Assembly: GCA_038231395.1 (NCBI GenBank)
Contig: JBBRLL010000046.1
Span: forward strand, 1-37,335
Origin: Stagnihabitans sp038231395
Lineage (GTDB): Bacteria > Pseudomonadota > Alphaproteobacteria > Rhodobacterales > Rhodobacteraceae
DNA: 37,335 nt
Direction: 5' to 3'
The position numbers and the translations under genes were made by a program. Shown here piece by piece: positions 1 through 8,155 of this stretch. Every line of letters starts with the position of its first letter. Position 1 is the first letter of the stretch. The notes beneath the pieces were generated by a model. That model was not told the origin of the DNA, did not search any database, and worked only from the letters and a program-made list of their open reading frames with translations.

Positions 1-36
1 GGGGATGTCGCCGAAGGCAGACAGAAAGATATCCAT
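1..36 (-). CDS. Possible 5' end of a leftward gene running off the window
   Basis: An ATG at 36 on the minus strand opens 12 codons (MDIFLSAFGDIP) without a stop before the window edge. A GGAG lies about 12 bases upstream, which is a long spacing for a ribosome binding site. Nothing about function can be said from 12 residues. It is listed only because the reading looks protein-like and would be divergent from pheT. Confidence 0.2.
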   Translation of the reverse strand, partial: MDIFLSAFGDIP

Positions 37-178
37 GCGGGGAACGGGCTCCAGAAGGGCGTTTCATGCCCAAGAATCCATCCCCACGAAATCCGCAAGA
101 CCCCTCAGATCAGGTCAGATTCCAAACGCGATTCCCCTGGACCGTAGATATGGTGCGAACCTACCACGTAACGAAGCC

Positions 179-307
179 TCACCGCCCCCAAACCACACTC
201 AACATCAGAACCGTCACAGCAATGATCCAGACCAATCGGATCGGGTGACGTTTGGGGAAATCCCGGGGAATGCTCAAAATATCGTCCATGCCCCAGAAAT
301 ACCACAT
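179..307 (-). CDS. Small single-pass membrane protein (42 aa), hypothetical
   Basis: This is a short minus-strand frame upstream of and divergent from pheT. It encodes 42 residues: an aromatic start (MWYFWGMDDIL), a basic segment (FPKRHPIR) and a hydrophobic stretch of about 16 residues ending in VVWGR. The layout suits a small inner-membrane protein with one helix at about 24-40. The frame stays open upstream to 748, but that part is the antisense of pheT, so the start is placed at ATG 307. No strong ribosome binding site is visible there. I do not recognise a family. The basis is the protein-like composition in an otherwise empty stretch; chance is possible. Confidence 0.4.
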   Translation of the reverse strand: MWYFWGMDDILSIPRDFPKRHPIRLVWIIAVTVLMLSVVWGR

Positions 308-470
308 TTTCGCCCGACTGCCCGCTTGAAAATGCCTTGATCCCGGCGACAAACCGTTTCCGCCTTGGAAACTGGCGCGCAACGGCTGCTTCCCCTTGAG
401 CTGGCAATGCGCTATCCCCTCCGCGATCCATTCGCCGACTATCCCGCCGACACATCCTGAGGGGCGCGCC

Positions 471-2879
471 ATGAAATTCACCCTGTCCTGGCTTCGGGAC
501 CACCTTGATACCTCTGCTTCGGTCGACGAGATCACCGAGGCGCTGACCGATCTGGGGTTGGAGGTTGAGGAGGTGGTGAACCCGGCGGCCCGACTGGCGC
601 CCTTTACCCTCGCCAAAATCCTCAGCGCGGAAAAACACCCGGATGCCGACAAGCTGCGGGTCTGCACCGTGCTGACCGATGAGGGCGAAAAGCAGATCGT
701 CTGCGGTGCGCCCAATGCCAGGGCCGGGATCACGGTGGTACTGTGCAAGCCGGGCGATTATGTGCCGGGGATCGACGTGACGCTTGGCATCGGCAAAATC
801 CGCGGTGTGGAAAGCCATGGCATGATGGCCTCCGAACGGGAACTGGAGCTGTCGGACGAGCATAACGGGATCATCGAACTGCCCTCCGGCGAGGTTGGTG
901 AAAAGTTTACCGACTGGCTGGCCGCGAACCGGCCCGGCACCGTGGACCCGATGATCCACATCAAGATCACGCCGAACCGGCCTGATGCCTTGGCGGTGCG
1001 CGGCGTGGCGCGGGATCTGGCGGCGCGGGGCTTGGGGGTGCTGAAACCCTTGGTGGTGGACGCCGTTAAGGGCAGCTTCCCTTCCCCCATCGGCGTGTCG
1101 ATTGATCCGGGCCTGAAGGCCAAGGGCTGCCCGCATTTCGCGGGTCGGGTGATCCGGGGGGTGAAAAACGGCCACTCTCCGGCTTGGTTGCAGCAACGGC
1201 TGAAGGCCATCGGGCTTAGGCCCATCTCGGCCCTGGTCGATGTCACCAACTTTTTCACCTATGCGCTGAACCGGCCTTTGCATGTGTTCGATGCGGCCAA
1301 GGTGAAGGGCGATCTGCGGGTTCACCCGGCAGTTGGGGGTGAGGAGTTTCTGGCGCTGGATGGCAAGTCTTATCTGCTGCGCGCCGGAATGATGGCGATT
1401 TCCGATGATGCCGGGGTGGCGTCCCTGGCCGGGATCATGGGCGGTGCGGCGACGGGTTGTTCCGAGGCCACGACCGAGGTTTTCCTTGAAAGCGCCTTCT
1501 GGGATCCGATCACCATAGCCTCTGCCGGGCGGGCGCTGAAGATCAACTCTGATGCGCGCTACCGGTTTGAACGGGGCGTGGACCCGGCGTTCACATTGCC
1601 GGGGCTGGAACTGGCGACGCGGATGATTTTGGACCTGTGTGGCGGTGATGCCTCTGACATCGTGCAGGATGGCGCGCCCCTGGACACCTCGCGCGCCTAC
1701 AGGCTGGACCCGGCCCGGCTGATCAGTCTTGTCGGCATGGACATCCCCGAAGCCACGCAGCGCGCCACGCTAAGGGCTTTGGGTTTTACCCTGAACGGCG
1801 ATATGGCAACCCCGCCGACCTGGCGACCCGATGTGCTGGGTGAGGCCGATCTGGTGGAGGAGGTGGCGCGGATCGCCTCTCTCACCAAGCTGCAAGGGCG
1901 GCCCCTGCCCCGGGTGAACACCGGTGTGCCGCGTCCGATCTTGACGGCGTTGCAGGTCAAGGAACGCAGCGCCCGCCGCACGATTGCGGCTTTGGGCTAT
2001 AACGAATGCGTCACCTACAGCTTTATTGACGCCGAAGCCGCAGGCCTGTTTGGCGGCGGGTCAGATGCGGTCAGGATCGAGAACCCGATTTCGTCCGAGA
2101 TGACGCATATGCGGCCTGATCTTTTGCCCGGCCTGTTGCGCGCGGCAGCCCGCAATCAGGCGCGGGGCTTTGGCGATCTGGCGTTGTTTGAGGTGGGGCC
2201 TGTGTTCAGCGGTGGTGAACCGGGCGAGCAGCAGGTGCTGGCGACCGGGGTTCGGGTCGGCAGTTCTGCCCCGCGTGACCCATTTGCCAGCCGCCGCCCG
2301 GTGGATGTGTTTGACGCAAAGGCCGATGCCGAAGCGGTTCTGGCAGCGCTTGGTGCCCCCACCCGCGTGCAGATCAGCCGCAAGGTGGCAAGCTGGTGGC
2401 ATCCCGGTCGCTCCGGAACGATTGGGCTGGGGCCGAATCTGATGGCGAGTTTCGGCGAGGTGCACCCGCGCGTGTTGCAGGCGATGGGCGTCAAAGGCCC
2501 CGTCGTGGCGTTCACCGTCGCGGTGGCATCGGTGCCGGACCCCAAAGTGAAAACCCCGACCCGACCGGCCCTGACCCTTTCGGATTTGCAAGCGGTGGAC
2601 CGTGACTTTGCCTTCGTTGTCGACAGCAAGGTAGAGGCTTTGACAGCGGTCAACGCCGCCATGGGTGCGGACAAAGTGTTGATCGAGGCGGTGAAGGTGT
2701 TTGATCAGTTTGCCGGCGAAAAGGCCGAGGCGCAGATGGGGGCAGGCAAGAAAAGCATCGCTCTGACCGTACGCCTGCAACCCCGCGACAAGACCCTGAC
2801 CGATGCCGAGATTGAGGCGGTGGCGGCGCGGATCGTGGAAAAGGTCAGCAAGGCGACCGGTGGTGTTTTGCGGAAGTAA
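471..2879 (+). CDS. pheT: Phenylalanine--tRNA ligase beta subunit
   Basis: It encodes 802 residues, the usual length for bacterial PheT, the beta subunit of the alpha2-beta2 enzyme that charges tRNA-Phe. The start is ATG 471 (MKFTLSWLRDHL), a typical PheT N-terminus, with GAGGGG upstream. The open frame reaches back to 396, but those residues do not look conserved. In order: N-terminal helical part, EMAP-like tRNA-binding domain (about 40-150), B3/B4 editing region with SALVDVTNF and PLHVFDA, B5 domain, catalytic-like core, and C-terminal FDX-ACB domain (VDRDFAFVV onward). pheS would be expected upstream, but the 470 bases here do not hold it. Downstream is the convergent DUF1523 gene. Cytoplasmic, essential. 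Confidence 0.97.
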   Translation: MKFTLSWLRDHLDTSASVDEITEALTDLGLEVEEVVNPAARLAPFTLAKILSAEKHPDADKLRVCTVLTDEGEKQIVCGAPNARAGITVVLCKPGDYVPGIDVTLGIGKIRGVESHGMMASERELELSDEHNGIIELPSGEVGEKFTDWLAANRPGTVDPMIHIKITPNRPDALAVRGVARDLAARGLGVLKPLVVDAVKGSFPSPIGVSIDPGLKAKGCPHFAGRVIRGVKNGHSPAWLQQRLKAIGLRPISALVDVTNFFTYALNRPLHVFDAAKVKGDLRVHPAVGGEEFLALDGKSYLLRAGMMAISDDAGVASLAGIMGGAATGCSEATTEVFLESAFWDPITIASAGRALKINSDARYRFERGVDPAFTLPGLELATRMILDLCGGDASDIVQDGAPLDTSRAYRLDPARLISLVGMDIPEATQRATLRALGFTLNGDMATPPTWRPDVLGEADLVEEVARIASLTKLQGRPLPRVNTGVPRPILTALQVKERSARRTIAALGYNECVTYSFIDAEAAGLFGGGSDAVRIENPISSEMTHMRPDLLPGLLRAAARNQARGFGDLALFEVGPVFSGGEPGEQQVLATGVRVGSSAPRDPFASRRPVDVFDAKADAEAVLAALGAPTRVQISRKVASWWHPGRSGTIGLGPNLMASFGEVHPRVLQAMGVKGPVVAFTVAVASVPDPKVKTPTRPALTLSDLQAVDRDFAFVVDSKVEALTAVNAAMGADKVLIEAVKVFDQFAGEKAEAQMGAGKKSIALTVRLQPRDKTLTDAEIEAVAARIVEKVSKATGGVLRK

Positions 2880-2992
2880 GGGCAAAGGCGGCGTCCCGGC
2901 GGCGGTGTCTGCCCAAAGCCCTGCCTGACGCCGCAGTCACCCGGTCGTTTGGCACAACGGGGAACTATGCCACGGGTCGGGAAATTGCGCCC

Positions 2993-3034
2993 AGGGGAGC
3001 AGAAGCGCGCTTTGCCTTCCCCTTTGATTTTGGC
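2993..3034 (+). terminator. Candidate terminator of pheT
   Basis: AGGGGA at 2993-2998 pairs with TCCCCT at 3018-3023, and an inner GCA/TGC and AA/TT stem extends the hairpin. A T-rich run (TTGATTTTGG) follows on the plus strand. It lies about 110 bases after the pheT stop, in the gap between convergent genes. Confidence 0.4.
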
Positions 3035-3040
3035 TTTGAT

Positions 3041-3077
3041 CTCCCACAGGGAGTCCGGGGACGTAAAGGCCCCCGGA
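3041..3077 (-). terminator. Paired hairpins downstream of the DUF1523 gene
   Basis: Two inverted repeats sit just past the stop of the leftward DUF1523 gene. TCCGGGG (3054-3060) pairs with CCCCGGA (3071-3077), and CTCCC (3041-3045) pairs with GGGAG (3049-3053). There is no clear T tract on the minus strand, so this may be a transcription pause or a factor-dependent stop rather than an intrinsic terminator. Confidence 0.3.
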
Positions 3078-3100
3078 AGTGGATGCAGCCCGTCACCTTG

Positions 3101-3721
3101 TCACGATTTGCGGCCAAAGAGACGCGAGAACCAGCCTCGGGTGCGGTCGCCAGCCTCTTGCACGTTGGCTACGGCAGGATCGACCATACGTTCCCAGAAT
3201 TGCAGCCACATGCGGCGGGCAAAGAACACCAGCCCCGCCAGCAGCGCCAAAATCACCAGGTTCAGCCACGGGAAAAATGTCACGTCCGGGCCGGAAACTG
3301 CGATGATGCGCAGCGCGTTCGGAAAAATCGACATCGGCGCAAAACGCCAGCCATAGTGGGTGACCATGACCCATTGCGGCGCCGTCTCGGTGGATTTGAA
3401 GTTGGAGGCAACGGCTTGCAGGTTGGAACTGTCGTATTTGAAATAGGGCGGCCAGATCCAGCCGGTATCTTCGTTGCGATAAACCATCACCGAACCGTCG
3501 GGAAAGACCGCGTTGATGAAACGGATGTCGGGGTCGCCCTGACTGGCCGGGGCACCGCTGTCGGTGGAGGCATAAAAGAAGCCGTTGATCCGGCCAATCG
3601 GCGTTTTACGGTTCAACGTGTCGGTGATGCGCACCACATCGTGCTGCGGCAGCGTGTAATGCAGGAACGCCGCCGCCATCAGCGCCAGAAAACCCCAGAT
3701 CGCCCATTTTACTTTTTGCAT
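3101..3721 (-). CDS. DUF1523 family membrane protein
   Basis: It encodes 206 residues. The N-terminus has one transmembrane helix (about 7-24) ending in FLHYTLPQHDVVRI, which I recognise as the DUF1523 signature common in Rhodobacterales. A periplasmic-like region (about 30-140) follows, rich in aromatic residues. A second helix (about 146-165, PWLNLVILALLAGLVFF) and a basic C-terminal tail complete it. Function is unknown. ATG 3721 is preceded by GAGGAGGG at good spacing. That ribosome binding site is the last unit of a 14-bp tandem repeat. It probably forms an operon with the 85-residue membrane protein gene upstream (80-bp gap). Confidence 0.85.
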   Translation of the reverse strand: MQKVKWAIWGFLALMAAAFLHYTLPQHDVVRITDTLNRKTPIGRINGFFYASTDSGAPASQGDPDIRFINAVFPDGSVMVYRNEDTGWIWPPYFKYDSSNLQAVASNFKSTETAPQWVMVTHYGWRFAPMSIFPNALRIIAVSGPDVTFFPWLNLVILALLAGLVFFARRMWLQFWERMVDPAVANVQEAGDRTRGWFSRLFGRKS

Positions 3722-3735
3722 GCCACCCTCCTCAT

Positions 3736-3798
3736 CGCAAACTCCTCACCGCAAACTCCTCACCGCAAACTCCTCACCGCAAACTCCCTACCGCAATC
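3736..3798. repeat. 14-bp tandem repeat carrying Shine-Dalgarno-like cores
   Basis: The unit CGCAAACTCCTCAC is repeated head to tail with period 14. Units begin at 3736, 3750, 3764, 3778 and, degenerate, 3792. On the minus strand each unit reads GTGAGGAGTTTGCG and holds the TGAGGAG core. The array fills the gap between two leftward genes and ends at the ribosome binding site of the DUF1523 gene. The period is not a multiple of three, so it is not coding repetition. Confidence 0.9.
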
Positions 3799-3801
3799 TC
3801 T

Positions 3802-4059
3802 TCAGCTTCGGTTGACGACATAGGCAATCAGGATGACCACCGCCACCGGGATGATATAGACCAGTCCGATCACACGTTTAAGAATACTCTTTTCGAAGTG
3901 TTCCATGCCGTCGCCCACGAACACCTCGCGGTCGCCTTGCCCCTCGCCACGGTCCCACTTGCGTTCCAGCCTTTCACGCCAGACAGAGCGTGCATAGAGG
4001 GCAACAAGCCAGTGGGCGATCGGAACACCAACCGCCAAAACGATGATCAGTTGCAGCAT
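3802..4059 (-). CDS. Small two-helix membrane protein (85 aa), hypothetical
   Basis: There is a hydrophobic helix at about 2-24 (LQLIIVLAVGVPIAHWLVALYA), a charged middle (RERLERKWDRGEGQ) and a second helix at about 62-82 ending in VVNRS. A GGAGG sits 4-5 bases before ATG 4059. This looks like a conserved small inner-membrane protein, but I cannot assign a family. It lies 80 bp upstream of the DUF1523 membrane protein on the same strand, so both may belong to one transcript and one membrane assembly; that is inference from position. Confidence 0.8.
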   Translation of the reverse strand: MLQLIIVLAVGVPIAHWLVALYARSVWRERLERKWDRGEGQGDREVFVGDGMEHFEKSILKRVIGLVYIIPVAVVILIAYVVNRS

Positions 4060-4137
4060 GATGCCTCCGCCTTAGCGCTATCAGCTAACCATGACCAGAG
4101 TTTGGTTCAAGGGCAGGGTTTTGTTCATTGGTGTTGC

Positions 4138-4974
4138 TCAGAGGGCGATGTTGTCGATCAGGCGCACGCCCCCGGCCCAGGCGGCGGCCAGAATGCGACG
4201 TGGTCGGGACAAGTCCACGGCGCTGGTGAGGGTCTCTGCGTCCAGCAGGACGAGGTATTCCACCCGGTCAAAGCCCGCAGCGATGATTTGCGCCGTGGCC
4301 GTGCCAAGCGCATCGGTGGAAGGGGTGCCCGCGCGGATCGCCTCAGCCGCCTGAACGATGGCGGCGTAAAGGGCGGGTGCCGTGGCGCGGGCCTGCGGGG
4401 AAAGCCTGCTGTTGCGGGAGGATTGGGCCAGACCGTCAGCATCGCGCGTGGTGGGGCAGGAGATGATTTCGACGGGCAAGTCCAGATCAGCCACCATACG
4501 GCGCACGACTTGCACCTGTTGCCAGTCTTTTTCGCCGAAATAGGCGCGGGAGGCTTGCGTCATGCCAAACAGTTTGGCGACCACAGTGGCCACGCCCGCG
4601 AAGTGGCCGGGGCGAAGCGTACCCTCCAGAACCTCCGCCACGCCAGCCACGGTGACGGTCGTGGCAAAACCGGACGGGTAAACCTGATCCGGGGTTGGTG
4701 CAAAAACCACATCGACGTTCAACGGGGCCAAAAGGGCAGCGTCGGCCTCCTCGGTCCTTGGGTATTTCAGCAGGTCATCGGCTGCGTTGAACTGTTTGGG
4801 GTTGACGAAGATGGTGACAATCACCCGGTCAGTGCCGGCTTTGGCTGCATGCACCAGGCTCAGGTGGCCGGCATGCAAGGCGCCCATTGTGGGAACCACG
4901 CCAACCGATTGCCCCTGCGCCTTCCAGCCGCGCACCACCTCGCGCAGGTCTTCCACGGTTCGCAGAATGATCAC
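4138..4974 (-). CDS. panC: Pantothenate synthetase
   Basis: It encodes 278 residues and joins D-pantoate and beta-alanine with ATP in vitamin B5 and CoA synthesis. The family start PTMGALHAGH is present at 28-37, with the HxGH nucleotide-binding motif at 34-37. The FVNPKQF and GEKDWQQ segments and the SSRNSRLS stretch, which stands where the KMSKS-like loop lies, also match. The start ATG overlaps the panB stop by four bases (ATGA), so the two are translationally coupled. Cytoplasmic. Confidence 0.96.
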   Translation of the reverse strand: MIILRTVEDLREVVRGWKAQGQSVGVVPTMGALHAGHLSLVHAAKAGTDRVIVTIFVNPKQFNAADDLLKYPRTEEADAALLAPLNVDVVFAPTPDQVYPSGFATTVTVAGVAEVLEGTLRPGHFAGVATVVAKLFGMTQASRAYFGEKDWQQVQVVRRMVADLDLPVEIISCPTTRDADGLAQSSRNSRLSPQARATAPALYAAIVQAAEAIRAGTPSTDALGTATAQIIAAGFDRVEYLVLLDAETLTSAVDLSRPRRILAAAWAGGVRLIDNIAL

Positions 4975-5813
4975 GCGGGCTTCCCCGGAGCGGTATCGGC
5001 AAAACCGTGTTCTGGTCCGGGAAAGCGGCGGGTGCGGACATCTTCGGCATAGGCGGCAATCGCCTCATCGGCGCGCTGACCAAGGTCGGCATAGCGTTTG
5101 ACGAACTTCGGGCGGAATTCGGTGAACATGCCAAGCATGTCATCGACCACCAGCACCTGCCCGTCGCATTGAGCCCCGGCTCCGATCCCGATGGTGGGAA
5201 TGGCAAGGGTTTGGGTGATGCGGGCGGCAAGGGTGACGGGCACCTTCTCCAGCACCACGCTGAAGGCTCCGGCGGTTTCCACAGCGCGGGCGTCGGCCAT
5301 CACACCCTCGGCTTCGACATCACGACCGACCACCTTGTAGCCGCCAAGGGTGTTGACCGACTGCGGTGTCAGGCCGATATGCGCCATCACCGGAATCCCA
5401 CGCGCCGTCAGAAAGGCGATGGTTTCGGCCATATGGGTGCCACCTTCCAGTTTGACCGCAGGGGCACCGGTTTCCACGATCAGGCGGGCGGCGTTGCGGT
5501 AGGCCTGCTGCGGGCTTTCCTCATAACTGCCGAACGGCATGTCGATCACGCACATCGCGCGCGACAATCCGCGCATCACAGCGCGACCGTGCAGGACCAT
5601 CATCTCCATCGTCACGCCAAGGGTCGAGGGCAGGCCATGCAGCACCATGCCAACCGAATCGCCGACCAAAGCCATGTCACAATGGGCGTCGACCAGCCGC
5701 GCCATCGGAGTGGTGTAGGCGGTCAGCACCACCAACGGCACCTGACCCTTGCGGGCGCGTATCTCGGGCGGCAGCACGAAACGCGTCTGGCCGGTGGAGG
5801 GGGTCGCGCTCAT
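4971..5813 (-). CDS. panB: 3-methyl-2-oxobutanoate hydroxymethyltransferase
   Basis: It encodes 280 residues and makes ketopantoate from 2-oxoisovalerate and methylene-tetrahydrofolate, the first committed step to pantothenate. The TIM-barrel family motifs are clear: LTAYTTPMARL, VGDSVGM with the metal-binding Asp near 52, VIDMPFGSY with the second metal-binding Asp, and GIGAG near the C-terminal third. It is first gene of the panB-panC operon and divergent from a cupin gene; the 141-bp gap between them should hold both promoters. panD and panE are not in the window. Confidence 0.96.
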   Translation of the reverse strand: MSATPSTGQTRFVLPPEIRARKGQVPLVVLTAYTTPMARLVDAHCDMALVGDSVGMVLHGLPSTLGVTMEMMVLHGRAVMRGLSRAMCVIDMPFGSYEESPQQAYRNAARLIVETGAPAVKLEGGTHMAETIAFLTARGIPVMAHIGLTPQSVNTLGGYKVVGRDVEAEGVMADARAVETAGAFSVVLEKVPVTLAARITQTLAIPTIGIGAGAQCDGQVLVVDDMLGMFTEFRPKFVKRYADLGQRADEAIAAYAEDVRTRRFPGPEHGFADTAPGKPA

Positions 5814-5954
5814 CTTTCAGGCTCCGCAAAGACGTGTCGCCGCCAATATGGGCACGGTTTTGACGCCGCCGCAACATTCCAGCCCCGTATCGCCACGCCG
5901 TGGGTGCTTGACCAAAGCGCAAGGCTCGGGCGAAATGAACGGGAAGGAGATGCC

Positions 5955-6296
5955 ATGACCCTGCTCACCCGCCTGTCCCGTGAGGGAATTGACCCCGAAA
6001 TCAGCCGCCCTTCACCTGACAAGGTGATTGCGGGTGACCCGGTTCACACAACCTGGAATGTCGAAGAGCGGGGCCCTTTACACGCCGGGCTGTGGCATTC
6101 CACCCCCGGCGAATGGCGCGTCAGCTATGCCGAATGGGAATATGTGCATATCTTGGAGGGCGTCTCGGTCCTGACCGACGCCGATGGGGCTGAGACGCTG
6201 TTACAGGCGGGCGATAGTTTCGTGATCCGCCCGGGGTTTGCAGGCAGTTGGCGGGTGGTGGAGCCTACCTTGAAAGACTATGTGATCCTGGCCTGA
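5955..6296 (+). CDS. Cupin domain protein (DUF861/cupin_3 type)
   Basis: It encodes 113 residues, essentially one small cupin barrel. The core WEYVHILEGVSVLTDADG and the following GDSFVIRPGFAGSW fit the cupin_3 (EutQ-like) pattern, where W and E residues replace much of the usual metal-binding His set. GGAAGGAG lies close before ATG 5955. The longer frame back to 5007 is the antisense of panB and is rejected. It stands alone between divergent panB and a convergent L,D-transpeptidase. Substrate unknown. Confidence 0.88.
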   Translation: MTLLTRLSREGIDPEISRPSPDKVIAGDPVHTTWNVEERGPLHAGLWHSTPGEWRVSYAEWEYVHILEGVSVLTDADGAETLLQAGDSFVIRPGFAGSWRVVEPTLKDYVILA

Positions 6297-6328
6297 CGCG
6301 AGAAGTCGGGCGGGCCAGCACCGGTGCC

Positions 6329-7183
6329 TCAGTTCCCGCTGCCACCGGCCGCTTCGGCCTGTGCCTTGGCTGCCGCCTCAGCCGCGCGGGCTTCGGCGTC
6401 ATAGGCCGCGAGCGCAGGATTGGCCGCCTCTGCTGCGGCCAAAGCGGCGGCGTCGGTGACCTTCTTGGCCTGATTCTCCGGCGTGTCCGGCACAGCGCGA
6501 CCATAGGCGTCGTCGACATAAGGACCTTCGGCGGCAATGCTTTGGTCCAGCGTGCGGACGATGACCTTCGCGCCGATCTTGACGCGGTCATACAGTTCAA
6601 TCGCGTCCTGATTGAACAGGCGGATGCAGCCGGCAGAGGTGGCATGGCCGATGGAGTTGTTGTCCACCGTGCCATGAATCCGGAAATGGCTGTCCTTGCC
6701 GCCGCGGTACAGGTCCAGAGCGCGCGCGCCAAGCGGGTTGTCCAGCCCCCCCGCCAAACCGCCCGCATATTCCAGATAAAGGTCAGGCCGGGTCCGGACC
6801 ATGTTGCCGGTCGGCTGCCACGAAGGCCACTTTTCGATCCGGCCGATCACGCCCGTGCCCCGGAACGAAAGACCCTCACGGCCAACAGCGATGCCGTAGC
6901 GCGTTGCCATACCGTCTTCTTCGACGAAATACAGTTTGCGCGCAAATGTATCGACAATGATCGTGCCGGGCTTTTCATCGCCTGCATAAGGCACCTCGGT
7001 CTTCTGGTAACCGTCGGTCAACAATCTGGCGTCAACGGCGGGGATTGCAAAGCCTGCATCCTCGGTCGCCTCATACCCCGGCACAGTCGCGGGTCTTGCC
7101 ACTTCGTGCACTTTTGGTGCGGCGCAAGCGGCCAGAATGGACAGAACAGCCATGGTAGCGAATTTGGTCAAAAGTCTGGTCAC
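6329..7183 (-). CDS. L,D-transpeptidase (YkuD domain) lipoprotein
   Basis: It encodes 284 residues. The GTG start at 7183 gives an n-region with Arg3 and Lys7, a hydrophobic stretch and the lipobox LAAC (Cys20), so the protein should be an outer-envelope lipoprotein. The YkuD domain spans about 73-212 with His170 (IHGT) and the catalytic Cys186 in SAGCIRLF; family members more often have SHGC. Such enzymes make 3-3 peptidoglycan cross-links or attach proteins to peptidoglycan. The C-terminal 55 residues are alanine- and glutamate-rich and low complexity. ATG at codon 11 is an alternative start but would lose the basic n-region. Confidence 0.92.
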   Translation of the reverse strand: MTRLLTKFATMAVLSILAACAAPKVHEVARPATVPGYEATEDAGFAIPAVDARLLTDGYQKTEVPYAGDEKPGTIIVDTFARKLYFVEEDGMATRYGIAVGREGLSFRGTGVIGRIEKWPSWQPTGNMVRTRPDLYLEYAGGLAGGLDNPLGARALDLYRGGKDSHFRIHGTVDNNSIGHATSAGCIRLFNQDAIELYDRVKIGAKVIVRTLDQSIAAEGPYVDDAYGRAVPDTPENQAKKVTDAAALAAAEAANPALAAYDAEARAAEAAAKAQAEAAGGSGN

Positions 7184-7286
7184 GAGGCATTTTCCGGCTG
7201 CTGATGTAGCATTTTACCAACCGCCTTCCGCCATGCCTGTCAAGCCCTGACGCAGCCCTTAGGCAAAGCAAGGCCGGTTGTAAGGG

Positions 7287-7478
7287 TCAATCCAACGGCC
7301 GCGCAGCGCTGATCAGCATGATTGGGATGCCATCACGGATCGGAAAGGCCAGATGGGCGGCCTCCGAAATCAGTTCCTGCTTTTCGGCATCATAGCGCAG
7401 GACACTTTGCGTGCTAGGACAAACCAACGCCTCCAGCATGCGGCGGTCATGAGCGGTGGCGGGGATCTCGTCGGTCAC
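7287..7478 (-). CDS. Trm112 / UPF0434 family small protein
   Basis: It encodes 63 residues. LEALVCPSTQSVLRYD and AHLAFPIRDGIPIMLI match the bacterial Trm112-like (UPF0434) family, small proteins related to the activating subunit of methyltransferases. Only one Cys of the usual zinc-knuckle set is visible, as is common in the bacterial branch. Its start overlaps the stop of the LON-domain gene by four bases (7475-7478), a coupling often seen in alphaproteobacteria. The precise bacterial role is unsettled. Confidence 0.9.
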   Translation of the reverse strand: MTDEIPATAHDRRMLEALVCPSTQSVLRYDAEKQELISEAAHLAFPIRDGIPIMLISAARPLD

Positions 7479-8116
7479 TGCAGCACTTCATCGGCGCCGC
7501 CCGATTGCATGGCAAAGCTGATCAGGGTTTCCAGCACGCGGCGACGGTCGCCAAGCGATTGCGCCTCCAGCAGGGCCTGCTTTTCTTCGGGCTGAAACGG
7601 GCACAGCATGGACAGGGCATTGACCAGCAATTCATCCTCTGCCTCTTTCAACGTGCCCCAATCAACGCCAAGGTTGCGCTGTTTGAGGTAGCGCGACAGC
7701 TTTTCCAGAAAGGCCGAACGCGGGAAGTCTACCTCTGATCCTTCGCCCTTCAGGTCAAAGGAAAACGCGTTCCATTCCAATTTGCAGCGCCGATAAGGCA
7801 CGAAACCGGCAAGCTCTTCCACCACCCGAAACCGCGCGATGCCGGTCAGCGTGATCATGTAGCGACCATCTTCGGTTTCGGAAAATGAGGTGATCCGCCC
7901 GGCGCAGCCCACATCCCACAAGGCCGGCACTTCGCCAGACCCGCTGCGCGGCTGGATCATGCCGATCATCCGTCGTTCGGATTTCAGGCAATCGTCCACC
8001 ATCGCAAGATAGCGCGGTTCAAAGATGTGCAGGGGAAGCCGCGCCCGGGGCAACAGGATTGCGCCGGGCAGCGGGAAAACCGGAAGCGTTTCTGGCATGT
8101 CAACTAGGATCATCAT
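7475..8116 (-). CDS. LON peptidase N-terminal domain protein
   Basis: It encodes 213 residues consisting of the substrate-binding N-terminal domain of Lon protease, without the AAA+ ATPase or protease parts. LPVFPLPGAILLPRARLPLHIFEPRY is the family hallmark at about 10-35, followed by a C-terminal helical bundle. Free-standing LON-N proteins of this length are widespread in alphaproteobacteria; their role is unknown. The start is ATG 8116 (two ATGs in a row, then a third at codon 7; the exact start is uncertain). The thioredoxin-TPR gene lies 39 bp upstream on the same strand, so a three-gene operon is likely. Confidence 0.92.
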   Translation of the reverse strand: MMILVDMPETLPVFPLPGAILLPRARLPLHIFEPRYLAMVDDCLKSERRMIGMIQPRSGSGEVPALWDVGCAGRITSFSETEDGRYMITLTGIARFRVVEELAGFVPYRRCKLEWNAFSFDLKGEGSEVDFPRSAFLEKLSRYLKQRNLGVDWGTLKEAEDELLVNALSMLCPFQPEEKQALLEAQSLGDRRRVLETLISFAMQSGGADEVLQ

Positions 8117-8155
8117 GCCAAAAGACCTAGCGCGTCATAGACCAAGGGCAAAGCC

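Noticed and set aside
105..1325. Long minus-strand open frame (406 codons) opposite pheT
   Set aside because: It is antisense to conserved pheT domains; the product is rich in His, Arg, Gln and Gly without any motif, as expected from the complement of GC-rich coding sequence.
3736..3798. CRISPR-like array
   Set aside because: Units are contiguous 14-mers without spacers, so it is a simple tandem repeat.
3083..3823. Plus-strand 246-codon frame over the DUF1523 gene and the 14-bp repeats
   Set aside because: Antisense to a recognised membrane protein; the repetitive C-terminus is only the non-coding repeat array translated.
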